Source: Dongshaea marina (GTDB lineage Bacteria; Pseudomonadota; Gammaproteobacteria; Enterobacterales; Aeromonadaceae). Taken from it: a stretch of DNA of 64,000 bases. The first letter of the stretch is position 1; every line of letters starts with the position of its first letter. The translations under genes were made by a program, and so were the position numbers. Below the pieces are notes generated by a model. It made no database searches. It was given only the letters and a program-made list of their open reading frames with translations, and had not been told where the DNA came from. Of this stretch, positions 22,568 through 31,309 are shown piece after piece. The stretch is taken from contig NZ_CP028897.1 of NCBI RefSeq assembly GCF_003072645.1, positions 4,248,501 through 4,312,500 of the forward strand, given 5' to 3'.

Positions 22568-22804
22568 TATGATCCTCTGCTCGATCGCCTACAGATAGTG
22601 CGATCCCATTAATTATCCGGCCCCATCAGCAAGGGCAGTTACAAACCGGCTATTTTACACCAAAGGGGGGGAGTTTCGGGCGACAAATTACGCGGATTCA
22701 GGCAGACAGGACAAATTCAGACCAGATAAGGAAGCACTGGGAAGTAACTCTCTGAAAGACAAAGTAAAGCTTTCAAATCAATTTGCTACACCACAGAATA
22801 TGCT

Positions 22805-23080
22805 TCAGTACTGGCAAGCCTGGTGCTGCTTATTTTTAAGCTTTTTCAGGGCCGGCCGGATCCCGACATACCAGAGATAAAAGCTATCCACCAGGTTGAA
22901 GGGGTGAAACAACTGCTCCGGGTGCTGCCTTATATAGCGGGCGGTAAACATCATCCCGGGGATCCACAGGGCATAACCATTTTGATGGATGAGCATCAGA
23001 TCATCATGCTCAAGGCTCCACTTATGGGTGTTGCGCTGCAAGCTCTCAACCAATCCCTTGACTCGTTTGCTTATCATCAT
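22805..23080 (-). CDS. Unknown small protein, 91 aa
   Basis: I do not recognise this protein. It starts MMISKRVKGLVESLQ, has a central aromatic and hydrophobic part (HQNGYALWIPGMMFTARYIR; FNLVDSFYLWYVGIRPAL) and a Lys-rich end. A GAGAGAAA sequence precedes the start. It lies upstream of the condensin operon on the same strand with about 240 bp between, so it is probably transcribed separately. The aromatic segments could be amphipathic or membrane-associated. Confidence that it is a real gene is moderate. Confidence 0.5.
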   Translation of the reverse strand: MMISKRVKGLVESLQRNTHKWSLEHDDLMLIHQNGYALWIPGMMFTARYIRQHPEQLFHPFNLVDSFYLWYVGIRPALKKLKNKQHQACQY

Positions 23081-23294
23081 TTTCTCTCATACCAGCCAAC
23101 TGCAATTGAATCGCTCATCCAGATTTATATCTGCTTCAGATAAACGATACTCACTTCACAGCAAAATAAATGATCAACATATTCCGATTAGATCGCTGGA
23201 AAATCCACTCCAGTTGCTTACAGTTCAAGCATAATTGGTGTTTTTTTCCAGAATAGTTCACAATTGAAGCCAGTAGCAATGATAGGAGAATCTC

Positions 23295-24092
23295 ATGGCT
23301 GAACTAGTTGCTGGTGCCTTTCACTACCTTAGCCTGTTTCTCTATCCAACCGTATTGCTGTTTGTTGTCATTTTACTTGTCCTCTTGTGTAAAGGCCGAA
23401 AACTGGCCAATACCCTGCTAATTCTTGCCCTGGCCGGCTTCTATCTGACCGGCAATGGGGTAATCACAGATTACCTGGTAACCCCACTTGAAAAGGGCCT
23501 GAGCCAGGTCAACTCCGATATCATTCGCACCCACCAGTCGATGGTGATTCTTGGCGGTGGAATCGCGCAAAACCAGGAAGATAGCCAGAGCGGCCTGCTC
23601 GCAGACTCCCGGGTCGTCGAGGCTTATCGTATCTACCAGGATGCAGAGAAGCAGCAGGTCCAGTACAGCATCTTTATTTCAGGCGGCCACAACTCTCCAT
23701 CGGGGATGAGCCAGGCGGGACTGTTTAAACGCCAGTTGATGACACTGGGTGTGCCTGAGTCACAGCTGGTGATAGAAAGAGCCAGCCAGAATAGCTACCA
23801 GAACGCCCAGTTTACCAAGCAGATGCTCGATAGCCATCACGCAAGCTCGCCGCTACTTATCACCAGTGCCCTGAGTATGAAGCAGGCTGCACAGGCCTTT
23901 AGCCACTTTGGTGTCGAGGTCACTCCGGCACCGGCCAATTTCCCAAAGGCTCAGCGATCCTACTTTCCCTCGGTTTATAACCTTGAGCTCACCCGGTTTG
24001 CCATCCATGAGTACACGGGGCAGTGGAAGCTCAAGCTCTTTAAACTACTGGGGATCAATAAACATCAGCTAGAACAACAAGTACAACTTTGA
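23295..24092 (+). CDS. DUF218 family membrane protein (YdcF/ElyC/SanA type)
   Basis: A 265-aa protein. Two membrane segments at the N-terminus (YLSLFLYPTVLLFVVILLVLL and NTLLILALAGFYLT) precede the DUF218 domain, which shows VILGGGIAQN, FISGGHNSPSG, ERASQNSYQNAQFTKQML and LLITSALSMKQAAQAF. The two-helix topology is that of ElyC/YcbC, linked in E. coli to envelope assembly and lipid carrier use. AGGAGA precedes the ATG. Which DUF218 subfamily it belongs to cannot be settled by eye. Confidence 0.85.
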   Translation: MAELVAGAFHYLSLFLYPTVLLFVVILLVLLCKGRKLANTLLILALAGFYLTGNGVITDYLVTPLEKGLSQVNSDIIRTHQSMVILGGGIAQNQEDSQSGLLADSRVVEAYRIYQDAEKQQVQYSIFISGGHNSPSGMSQAGLFKRQLMTLGVPESQLVIERASQNSYQNAQFTKQMLDSHHASSPLLITSALSMKQAAQAFSHFGVEVTPAPANFPKAQRSYFPSVYNLELTRFAIHEYTGQWKLKLFKLLGINKHQLEQQVQL

Positions 24093-24234
24093 CTTCCAGA
24101 GCCGTTACAGGAAGGCAGAATCGACCTTGCCTATACACTTGTTATACTGAACCTCGCGTAGAGCCTTGCTGTATCTCGTCTATGCGTTACCTACCCGGTC
24201 CTCCAGGGACTTCAACTCAATGGAACATTGAACC

Positions 24235-24720
24235 ATGACAATTTCTCAACATAAGGTTGTAACCATCCACTACAAGGTTGTCGATGCTCACAGTGGCGAT
24301 CTGCTGGAGTCTTCCGAAGGCGGGGATCCCATGATCTATCTGCACGGCGCCAGCAATATCATTCCCGGCCTCGAGAAAGCCCTGGAGGGAAAATCAGTCG
24401 GCGATGAGCTGGAGATCACCATTGCACCCGAGGAGGCTTACGGTGAGCGCCAGGATGAGCATATCCACCAGTTACCGATCGAGTCATTCGAAGGGGTCGA
24501 GAGCATTGAGCCCGGAATGGCTTTCACCGCACAAACCCCGCAAGGCCCGATAAACCTGGTCGTTCAGGATGTGACCGAAGAGATGGTGACCGTGGATGCC
24601 AATCATCCCCTGGCTGGCAAGTCCCTAACCTTTAGCGTCAAGATCGACTCTATCCGCGATGCCAGCGATGAAGAGAAGGCCCATGGCCATGCCCATGGTC
24701 CCGAAGGACATAATCACTAA
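24235..24720 (+). CDS. slyD: SlyD-like FKBP-type peptidyl-prolyl isomerase
   Basis: A 161-aa cytoplasmic FKBP-type PPIase with an IF chaperone insert. HYKVVDAHSGDLLESSEG, YLHGASNIIPGLEKALEGKSVGDE and EAYGERQDEHIHQLP are family blocks, and FNHPLAGK-like NHPLAGKSLTF closes the FKBP fold. The C-terminal tail HGHAHGPEGHNH is a short His-rich metal-binding tail, shorter than in E. coli SlyD. The likely role is folding and nickel handling. SlpA is a less likely alternative because of the His tail. Confidence 0.92.
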   Translation: MTISQHKVVTIHYKVVDAHSGDLLESSEGGDPMIYLHGASNIIPGLEKALEGKSVGDELEITIAPEEAYGERQDEHIHQLPIESFEGVESIEPGMAFTAQTPQGPINLVVQDVTEEMVTVDANHPLAGKSLTFSVKIDSIRDASDEEKAHGHAHGPEGHNH

Positions 24721-24755
24721 GCCTGGAGCATTTCCGGGATCAGTAAACCAAAAAA

Positions 24756-24784
24756 AGCCGCAGAGTGAGCTCTGCGGCTTTTTT
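24756..24784 (+). terminator. Terminator after slyD
   Basis: AGCCGCAGAG, loop TGAG, CTCTGCGGCT, then T6. On the other strand the stem is followed by T7 as well, so it can serve both slyD and the convergent transporter operon. Confidence 0.93.
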
Positions 24785-24818
24785 ATGGTCAAACCCCGTG
24801 GACCTTTGCCCTATGGAG

Positions 24819-25721
24819 TTAGGCTGCCTTGTGCTTTGGGATCCAGCTGTTCACCACCTTCTCATGGCTCTTCATCCATTGGCGGGCAACCTGATCTATG
24901 GTCTGATCTTCACCCTTGTCTTTAATAGCCAGGATCAGACCTGAGAGCTGCTGATCCGTCAGGTACATGTTGGTCAGGAACTGCTTCAGCTCTGGTTTAT
25001 CCTGTCCCAGGTTGCTGCGACCCATGATATCGATCTCACCTTTTTTCCAAACCAGTTTCGATGGGTCCTGTTTGAGGAATTTAAGGTGCCAGCGACTGAA
25101 CATCCAGTGTGGAACCCAGCCAGTCACTACGATCCACTGCTTCTTTTCGATCGCCTTACCCAATGCCGCCGTCATGGCCGGGCCACTGGAAGCAAGAAGC
25201 TTCATGTTGGTCAGACCATATTCTGGAATGATCTTGTTCTCAACATCATTCATCATGCCAGCTCCGGCATCGATCCCCACGATCTGATTGTTAAACTTAG
25301 CAGCATTCGCCTTGAGCTGTGAAATCGAATCTATGTTCACATACTCAGGAACTACTAATCCCACCTCGGTTCCCTTATAGATGCTTCCCAGATTATCCAG
25401 CTTATTTCCGAACCGTTTGATGTAAGATTGCTGCAGATCAGGCCAGCTCTCCATCAGCGCATCGTATTTCCCTTGGGCGACCGAGATATAGGCAGGACCC
25501 ACATCGGCGGCGGTCAGGCTCACGTCATAACCCATTTTGTCGGTCAGCACTACTTTCGCCAGGTGGGTATAAGCAACCCCTTCGGCCCAATTCACATAGA
25601 CCAGCTTGGCGGTCTTTTTCTGCTCTGCTTTTTTCTCTTTGTTACAAGCCGACAGGCCCAGTGCCGATAGCACCACTAAACCACCGACCAGACACAGTCG
25701 TATCTTTTTTGCCATCTTCAT
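24819..25721 (-). CDS. Glycine betaine/proline-type ABC transporter, binding lipoprotein
   Basis: A 300-aa periplasmic binding protein of the OpuAC/ProX family. The signal peptide ends in LGLSACNKE, a lipobox with Cys at about residue 26, so it is a lipoprotein. YVNWAEGVAYTHLAKVVL, ESWPDLQQSYIKRF, GIDAGAGMM and VVTGWVPHWMFSRWHLKFL are typical; the Trp residues form the aromatic cage for quaternary ammonium groups. It is the third gene of a three-gene operon with permease and ATPase. The lipid anchor is unusual compared with soluble E. coli ProX and fits a fused or single-permease Opu system. Confidence 0.9.
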   Translation of the reverse strand: MKMAKKIRLCLVGGLVVLSALGLSACNKEKKAEQKKTAKLVYVNWAEGVAYTHLAKVVLTDKMGYDVSLTAADVGPAYISVAQGKYDALMESWPDLQQSYIKRFGNKLDNLGSIYKGTEVGLVVPEYVNIDSISQLKANAAKFNNQIVGIDAGAGMMNDVENKIIPEYGLTNMKLLASSGPAMTAALGKAIEKKQWIVVTGWVPHWMFSRWHLKFLKQDPSKLVWKKGEIDIMGRSNLGQDKPELKQFLTNMYLTDQQLSGLILAIKDKGEDQTIDQVARQWMKSHEKVVNSWIPKHKAA

Positions 25722-25727
25722 AAACAG

Positions 25728-26567
25728 TTATCCTTTCGATTTATTACGCTTGCCGCCCAGAGCCTGGGTGACTCTATCCAGATACACAGCCAGTATTACG
25801 ATCGCCACACCACCCTCAAAGCCCACATTCAACCTGAGCTGAGTGATCCCTTTGAGTACCTCATTCCCTAGGCCTCCGGCACCGATCATGCCTGCAATCA
25901 CCACCATAGACAGAGCCAGCATTATGGTCTGGTTCACCCCGGCCATGATGGTCGGGATCGCCTGAGGGAGCTCAGCCTTAAACAGGATCTGCCACGGGGA
26001 GGAACCAAAGGCGATCGCTGCCTCCTTGATCTCCTTGGGAACCTGGCGGATCCCGAGGTTGGTTAAGCGGGCGACCGGTGGCAAAGAGAAGATGAGGGTC
26101 GCCAGCACGCCGGGAACCGGCCCTAAACTAAACAGCATTACTGCCGGGATCAGGTAAACGAAAGCCGGTAGTGTCTGCATGAAATCCATCGCCGGGCGCA
26201 TGACTCGCTCAACTGTGTCACTCTTGGCGGACCAGATCCCAAGGGGCAGGCCAATCGCCAGAGAGAAGATGACTGCGGCAACGATCAGCGACAGGGTTTC
26301 CATGGTCTGACTCCATAGACCAAGATTCTGGATCAGCAACATTCCTAACACAGTGAATAGAGCCATCTTCTTGCCTGAGCTAAACCAGGCGATCACCGTC
26401 AGGATTGCGATCATCACAAAGGCGTTGGGTAGCTCAAAGATAAACGTCAGGCCATTCACCAGAGCCAGGATTACTGAGCTAACCCCGTCAAAGAATCCCC
26501 CCATGTGGGTGGTCATCCAGTTAATCACGGCGGCAAAGCCATCACCAATATCAATTCTCATCATCAT
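25728..26567 (-). CDS. Glycine betaine/proline-type ABC transporter, permease
   Basis: A 279-aa inner-membrane permease of the ProW/OpuAB type with about six helices. The EAA loop is EIKEAAIAFGSSPWQILFKAELPQAIPTIMAG, and MLALSMVVIAGMIGAGGLGNEV follows, both diagnostic of this subfamily. It overlaps the ATPase stop by 4 bp and is 6 bp ahead of the binding protein gene. The start may be the third ATG of an ATGATGATG run. Confidence 0.93.
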   Translation of the reverse strand: MMMRIDIGDGFAAVINWMTTHMGGFFDGVSSVILALVNGLTFIFELPNAFVMIAILTVIAWFSSGKKMALFTVLGMLLIQNLGLWSQTMETLSLIVAAVIFSLAIGLPLGIWSAKSDTVERVMRPAMDFMQTLPAFVYLIPAVMLFSLGPVPGVLATLIFSLPPVARLTNLGIRQVPKEIKEAAIAFGSSPWQILFKAELPQAIPTIMAGVNQTIMLALSMVVIAGMIGAGGLGNEVLKGITQLRLNVGFEGGVAIVILAVYLDRVTQALGGKRNKSKG

Positions 26568-27937
26568 TCAGCCCTGCGTGGTTCCCTGGTCATTAGTGTC
26601 TGGTGGTACTCGGCAAGAGTTGTCGGCCCCTCTGAATTGTCACTTTCAACCACCTCGGCCAAAACGCTCGCCCGGTCAACCTGACCCAGAAAACGCCCCT
26701 CCTCATCCGTCACCGCCAGGGGATATTCAGACTCAAGGACCGATCCCAGAAGATCGGAGATCGCTGTATCACCCGAGGCCACCAGGATGTCACGTCTGAG
26801 TTTTGAATCCACTGAGGATATCTTGGCCCTATCCAGCGACAGGCAGTCCTCCATGGTCAGCAATCCCTTGAGCCGCCGGTTGTTATCCACCACAAACAGG
26901 TGAGTTGTTTTATGCTTTTCCATCATCCGCACCGCGACCCGGCTGCCGCTTTGAGGCAGAGTCATGCTGGGAGCCTTGGTCATGATGGAGCCAGCTGTGA
27001 TCACTTTAGAGCGATCGACCTGCTGCACAAAACTTGCGACATAATCATCGGCAGGATCGGTCAGGATCTCCTCCGGTGTTCCCACCTGTACCACCCGGCC
27101 ATTTTTCATGATGGCGATGCGATCCCCAAGCTTAAGGGCCTCATCCAGATCATGGGTGATAAACACTATGGTCTTATGCATCTTGGCCTGAAGCTCAAGA
27201 AGCTCATCCTGCATCTCGGTACGGATCAAGGGGTCCAGTGCGCTGAACGCCTCGTCCATCAGCAGAATCTCAGGATCGTTTGCCAGGGCCCGGGCCAATC
27301 CAACCCGCTGCTGCATCCCACCACTGAGCTCTCCCGGATAACTCGCCTCATAATCTTTCAAACCAACCAAGCTCAATGCGGTTTGAGCCTTGGCTTTTCG
27401 GGTTTCCTTATTGACCCCGGAAACCTCCAACCCATACTCGACATTACTCAGCACATTCCGATGGGGAAACAATCCAAAATTCTGAAATACCATGGAGATT
27501 TTGCTGCGGCGCACCTGGTTCAGTTGCTTGTTGCTCATGGTCAGAATGTTGTGGCCATCGATCAGAACCTCTCCGCGGCTCGGCTCTATCAATCGATTCA
27601 GGCAGCGGATCAGGGTTGACTTACCGCTGCCGGATAAGCCCATCACCACAAAAATTTCACGCTTATGGATCGCAAATTCAGCGCCATGGATCCCGATGAC
27701 GGCCCCGGTTTTCTGCAAAATCTCCTGCTTGGACTTTCCCTGATCGGCGAGCGACAGGGCCTGCTTTACATGGTTACCAAATACCTTATACAAATCTTTG
27801 ATCTCAATAGCCGGAAGGGCTTGGTTTGGATCTTGAGTGTTCAGCGTAAACTCACACGAACCTTCAGTTTGAGCCGTTTCCGAGCTTTTCGGGTACGGTT
27901 CTTCTGAAGCGATCGCTTCAGTCCGTTGAGAGGTCAT
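26564..27937 (-). CDS. Glycine betaine/proline-type ABC transporter, ATPase with CBS domains
   Basis: A 457-aa ProV/OpuAA-type ATPase. Walker A GLSGSGKSTLIRC, Q-loop MVFQNFGLFPHRNV, signature ELSGGMQQRV, Walker B EILLMDEAFSALD and switch FITHDLDEAL are present. Two CBS domains follow (from about residue 325: AGSIMTKAPSMTLP and DILVASGDTAISDLL), which in OpuA sense ionic strength. The N-terminal 35 residues are variable, so the exact start is uncertain. Expression by osmotic stress is expected from the family. The upstream region holds a spaced inverted repeat at 28034-28085. Confidence 0.94.
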   Translation of the reverse strand: MTSQRTEAIASEEPYPKSSETAQTEGSCEFTLNTQDPNQALPAIEIKDLYKVFGNHVKQALSLADQGKSKQEILQKTGAVIGIHGAEFAIHKREIFVVMGLSGSGKSTLIRCLNRLIEPSRGEVLIDGHNILTMSNKQLNQVRRSKISMVFQNFGLFPHRNVLSNVEYGLEVSGVNKETRKAKAQTALSLVGLKDYEASYPGELSGGMQQRVGLARALANDPEILLMDEAFSALDPLIRTEMQDELLELQAKMHKTIVFITHDLDEALKLGDRIAIMKNGRVVQVGTPEEILTDPADDYVASFVQQVDRSKVITAGSIMTKAPSMTLPQSGSRVAVRMMEKHKTTHLFVVDNNRRLKGLLTMEDCLSLDRAKISSVDSKLRRDILVASGDTAISDLLGSVLESEYPLAVTDEEGRFLGQVDRASVLAEVVESDNSEGPTTLAEYHQTLMTREPRRAE

Positions 27938-28033
27938 AGATAACTCCTGTCTTGATGGGATGGGGCTTCGGCCGAGAGAGGAACAACACTCTTAGCAGGG
28001 TGAGATAGAGGGAGAGTCAGCCGAAATAAAATA

Positions 28034-28085
28034 AGCATGCAAATAAATATTATTTTAAAGCCCCAATTAAAGTTGTTTGCATGCT
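28034..28085. promoter_or_regulatory. Spaced inverted repeat upstream of the betaine transporter operon
   Basis: AGCATGCAAA (28034-28043) and TTTGCATGCT (28076-28085) are perfect inverted copies whose centres are 42 bp apart, four helical turns. Each half contains the palindrome GCATGC. This suggests two dimers of one regulator on the same DNA face. The regulator is unknown. The rest of 27938-28358 is AT-rich and has no gene I can support. Confidence 0.4.
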
Positions 28086-28358
28086 AAGTAGTTTTATAGA
28101 TGAATGTCAACTTTTTCAATAGAAACCCTCGGCTAAACAGGAGCGAAATATCAACATTATTTTGGATAACCAAAAAAATAAGCTTAATTATTAGATGGTT
28201 ATAGCATTGAGCTTCAATATATCTCAAAAAGGAAATCAATTCGCACACTAATCGATTAAATCAACCCGTCAGCCTGGGTTTGCCGCAAATACAAACTTAG
28301 GATACGAACCAGTGTAGCCACTAAAAATGACAACCTGATGACAAAAGCAAAATCAGTC

Positions 28359-28387
28359 TTGACTCCCGGCCAAAGTCTCGGTTAATT
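28359..28387 (+). promoter_or_regulatory. Possible promoter of the poly-Cys leader
   Basis: TTGACT (28359-28364, five of six to the -35 consensus) is 17 bp from TTAATT (28382-28387, three of six). Transcription would start within a few bases of the leader ATG at 28395. This would make the mRNA nearly leaderless and explain why no Shine-Dalgarno sequence precedes that ATG. The weak -10 keeps confidence low. Confidence 0.4.
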
Positions 28388-28394
28388 TGCTGGT

Positions 28395-28481
28395 ATGAAA
28401 TTGATTCGCGTTCACCTCACCCCAACCACAGCACCTTGTTGCTGTTGCTGCTGTATTTCGCTGCGGCCGGGAGCTCTGTAA
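28395..28481 (+). CDS. Leader peptide with six consecutive cysteines
   Basis: A 28-codon frame: MKLIRVHLTPTTAP, then six Cys codons in a row at 28437-28454 (TGT TGC TGT TGC TGC TGT), then ISLRPGAL and TAA at 28479-28481. A run of codons for one rare amino acid, a stop just before a terminator, and downstream genes for the same amino acid (a CyuP-like permease and cysteinyl-tRNA synthetase) are the marks of an attenuation leader like those of trp, his and leu operons. The peptide itself is probably without function. The overlapping frame from 28436 reads Leu-rich but runs through the terminator without a stop, so it is less fitting. No clear ribosome site is seen. Confidence 0.8.
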   Translation: MKLIRVHLTPTTAPCCCCCCISLRPGAL

Positions 28482-28536
28482 ACGCAATTAACCGAAAAAA
28501 TTCCCGAAGGCTGCAGATCCCACTGCAGCCTTTTTT
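28461..28536 (+). promoter_or_regulatory. Cysteine attenuator: antiterminator and terminator
   Basis: Terminator: AAGGCTGCAG (28507-28516), loop ATCCCA, CTGCAGCCTT (28523-28532), then T-run to 28536. Antiterminator: CTGCGGCCGGGA (28461-28472) pairs with TCCCG...GGCTGCAG (28502-28516) in 12 pairs, one of them G-U, with a 3-base bulge; it captures the 5' arm of the terminator. A ribosome stalled at the first Cys codons (from 28437) would leave 28461-28472 free, giving antitermination. A ribosome that reaches the stop codon at 28479 would cover it, giving termination. The cyuP-like gene starts 60 bp downstream. Confidence 0.8.
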
Positions 28537-28595
28537 ATTGCCTGTTTTCGGATCTGTTGCCTTCCACGAATTAACTAAACCAAGTGGAGACAGTG

Positions 28596-29870
28596 ATGGA
28601 ACAGGTGATAAGCGCCAGGCAACTCAGAGAGTCGGCAAAGTTTGATTCAACCGATATCGGCTGGATCGTGATGAGTATCGGAATGGCGATCGGAGCGGGT
28701 ATCGTGTTCTTGCCGGTGCAGGTTGGGGTAATGGGGATCTGGGTATTTCTGCTCTCGGCCGTCATCGGCTACCCGGCCATGTACCTCTTCCAGAAACTCT
28801 TTATCAATACCCTCGCACAATCCAGCCAATGCACCGACTACCCCGGCGTCATTAGCAATTATCTCGGTAAAAACTGGGGAGTCACTCTCGGAGCCCTCTA
28901 CTTCGTGATGTTGGTGATCTGGGTGTTTGTTTATTCCCTTGCCATCACCAATGACAGTGCCTCCTACCTGCAAACCTATCAGATCACCACGGAGCGACTT
29001 TCAGACCACAGCTGGTATGGTCTGATTCTGATCAGCCTGCTCGCCCTGGTTGCCACCAAGGGAGAGCGACTGCTGTTTAAACTTTCCGGGTTTATGGCGG
29101 TCACTGTGCTGATTCTTGTTGCATTGATGGGGATCCTGCTGATCCCACAGTGGAACCTGGCACATCTTCCACCTCTTGGAAACACCACAACCCTGGTGAA
29201 AAATGCCATCATCACCCTGCCCTTTACCCTAACCTCGATTCTGTTTATCCAATCCCTGAGCCCCATGGTGATCGCCTATCGGGCCCGTGAAAAATCGATT
29301 GAGATTGCTCGCTTCAAGGCGCAGCGGGCGATGAAGATCTCCTTTGTCATCCTATTCCTGGTGGTGTTCTTCTATGCCCTCTCTTTTACCCTGGCGATCT
29401 CTCAGCCCCAGGCCAGGGTAGCTATGCAGGATAATGTTTCGGCCCTGGCGATTATCGCTTACTACTTCCCCGGAAGCTGGGCAACCTCAGCCGGAATCGT
29501 CATCAACCTGTTTGCCGTAGTTACCTCTTTTTTTGGAGTCTTCCTCGGGTTTCAGGAAGCCTGCCACGGTCTGGTGATGAACCTGTTAAGACGCAAGTTT
29601 GATGAATCGAGAATAAACCAGAAGCTGGTACGAAAGGCAGTGGTTCTGTTTATCATCTTGCTGGCCTGGGGGGCGATCGCCAGTAATGCACCGATACTCT
29701 CCTTTACCTCGATCTGCAGCCCGATCTTCGGCTTAGTAGGCTGCCTGATCCCGGCTTACCTGGTGTACCGGGTGCCGGCTCTGAGAAAATACCGTGGGCT
29801 TGCCACCTACCTCATCATCATTACCGGCATATTGTTGATGATCTCCCCTCTGCTGGCCTTTTGGAAATAG
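28596..29870 (+). CDS. CyuP/YhaO-like amino acid permease, probably cysteine
   Basis: A 424-aa, 11-helix permease of the hydroxy/aromatic amino acid family. DIGWIVMSIGMAIGAGIVFLPVQVGVMG, IIGYPAMYLFQKLFINTLAQSS-like, KNAIITLPFTLTSILFIQSLSPMVIAYR and SFTSICSPIFGLVGCLIPAYLVY match E. coli YhaO (called DlsT or CyuP) over the whole length. YhaO has been linked to serine and cysteine uptake. The Cys-codon leader in front of it and cysS behind it argue for cysteine here. The ATG at 28596 follows GGAG; the frame extends four codons upstream. Confidence 0.85.
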   Translation: MEQVISARQLRESAKFDSTDIGWIVMSIGMAIGAGIVFLPVQVGVMGIWVFLLSAVIGYPAMYLFQKLFINTLAQSSQCTDYPGVISNYLGKNWGVTLGALYFVMLVIWVFVYSLAITNDSASYLQTYQITTERLSDHSWYGLILISLLALVATKGERLLFKLSGFMAVTVLILVALMGILLIPQWNLAHLPPLGNTTTLVKNAIITLPFTLTSILFIQSLSPMVIAYRAREKSIEIARFKAQRAMKISFVILFLVVFFYALSFTLAISQPQARVAMQDNVSALAIIAYYFPGSWATSAGIVINLFAVVTSFFGVFLGFQEACHGLVMNLLRRKFDESRINQKLVRKAVVLFIILLAWGAIASNAPILSFTSICSPIFGLVGCLIPAYLVYRVPALRKYRGLATYLIIITGILLMISPLLAFWK

Positions 29871-29918
29871 TGAGAGAAAGATTGAAACCGCAGTACCTTA
29901 AACCGCTAAGGAGATAAG

Positions 29919-31283
29919 ATGGAACTCACACTCTATGACAGCTACCAGCGGGTGAAACGCCCCTTTATTCCCCTGAGTGACACAGCTGTGGGTCTCTACT
30001 CATGTGGACCGACTGTCTACGATTATGCGCATATAGGTAACCTTCGCAGCTACCTGTTTGCAGATCTCCTCAAGCGCACCCTCAGACTCAATGGCTATCG
30101 GGTCAATCATGTGATGAATATTACCGATGTCGGGCACCTGGTTTCAGATGGGGATGAGGGTGAAGACAAGATGGAGAAGGGCGCACGCAAACACCAATCT
30201 TCAGCCTGGCAGATCGCCAAATACTTTGAGAAGGCATTTCTGGCTGATCTTAAGCGGCTTGGGATCGGGCTGCCGGATACCCTGTGCCGGGCAACCGAAC
30301 ATATTGAGGAGCAGATCCGCTATATACAGGCCCTTGAATCAAAAGGTTTTACCTATCACACACCGGATGGGATCTACTTTGATACCTCTAAGCTTAAAAA
30401 TTATGGGCATCTTGCCAGACTTAAGGCCCAGGGATTGAAGGCCGGAGCCCGGGTCGAGATGGGGGAGAAAAAGCATCTGAGTGACTTTGCTCTATGGAAG
30501 TTCAGTGGTGATGTTCGACGCCAGATGCAGTGGGATAGCCCCTGGGGAACCGGCTTTCCCGGCTGGCATATCGAGTGCTCGGCGATGTCTGAGAAATACT
30601 TAGGTGAGCGATTTGATATCCACACCGGCGGCACAGATCATATCAGCGTGCATCACAGCAATGAGATAGCTCAGTCGGAGGCCAAGAATGGGCATGTTCC
30701 TGCCAATTTTTGGCTACATGGTGCCTTTTTACAGCTGGGATCGCAGAAGATCTCCAAATCCGGGCAGTCGTTACTACTGCGGGGGCTTCTTGAGCAAGGC
30801 TTTGATCCCATGGCGCTGCGTTACCTCAATCTCACCGGGCACTACCGGAGCGAGCTGAACTTTACTTTTGAAGCGCTTAAAGGAGCGGCTACTGCCCTCA
30901 ATCGCCTGAGAAAGCATGTTGCAAGCTGGCCCGAAGGGGGAGAGATCGACTCGGATTACGCCGAGCAGTTTAAGAGTAAACTCAATGATGATCTAAATAC
31001 ACCTCGAGCATTGGCTCTCATCTGGAAACTGATTGACTCAGAGCTTCCCCCTGAGACCAAGCGGGCAACCCTGGTTTGGTTTGATGAGACCCTGGGGTTA
31101 GATCTTGAGTACCAGGCTCAGCTTGTGATCCCACAGGAGATCATCGCCCTGGCAGAAAAGCGTTTCGAGGCCCGCAGCTCGGGGCAATGGCAACAGGCCG
31201 ACGAGCTGCGTCAGGCGATCCTGGAAGCTGGATTTGAGATCAAGGACTCTCAAAACGGATTCACTCTGGAGAGCAGGGTTTAG
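29919..31283 (+). CDS. cysS: Cysteinyl-tRNA synthetase, divergent second-type
   Basis: A 454-aa class I synthetase. [16 protein letters not shown] holds the zinc Cys and the HIGH-type motif (HIGN), GWHIECSAM and [11 protein letters not shown] give the other zinc ligands, and QKISKSGQS is the KMSKS motif. It differs from the usual gammaproteobacterial CysS (CGITVYDLCHIGHGR) and has an [24 protein letters not shown] block. It is therefore probably a second, transferred copy. It lies 48 bp after the permease behind AAGGAG, in one transcription unit under the poly-Cys attenuator. A fragment of a related 3' end occurs at 36123-36194. Confidence 0.92.
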   Translation: MELTLYDSYQRVKRPFIPLSDTAVGLYSCGPTVYDYAHIGNLRSYLFADLLKRTLRLNGYRVNHVMNITDVGHLVSDGDEGEDKMEKGARKHQSSAWQIAKYFEKAFLADLKRLGIGLPDTLCRATEHIEEQIRYIQALESKGFTYHTPDGIYFDTSKLKNYGHLARLKAQGLKAGARVEMGEKKHLSDFALWKFSGDVRRQMQWDSPWGTGFPGWHIECSAMSEKYLGERFDIHTGGTDHISVHHSNEIAQSEAKNGHVPANFWLHGAFLQLGSQKISKSGQSLLLRGLLEQGFDPMALRYLNLTGHYRSELNFTFEALKGAATALNRLRKHVASWPEGGEIDSDYAEQFKSKLNDDLNTPRALALIWKLIDSELPPETKRATLVWFDETLGLDLEYQAQLVIPQEIIALAEKRFEARSSGQWQQADELRQAILEAGFEIKDSQNGFTLESRV

Positions 31284-31306
31284 AGCCCCTACGGGGGCTT
31301 GCTTTT
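31284..31306 (+). terminator. Terminator after cysS
   Basis: AGCCCC, loop TACG, GGGGCT, then TGCTTTT. A copy with TTCG loop follows the cysS remnant at 36195. Confidence 0.75.
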
Positions 31307-31309
31307 CCC

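Noticed and set aside
28436..28645. A Leu-rich frame overlapping the leader peptide
   Set aside because: It starts at TTG without a ribosome site and runs through the terminator and into the permease start. The Cys frame fits attenuation better and matches the downstream genes.
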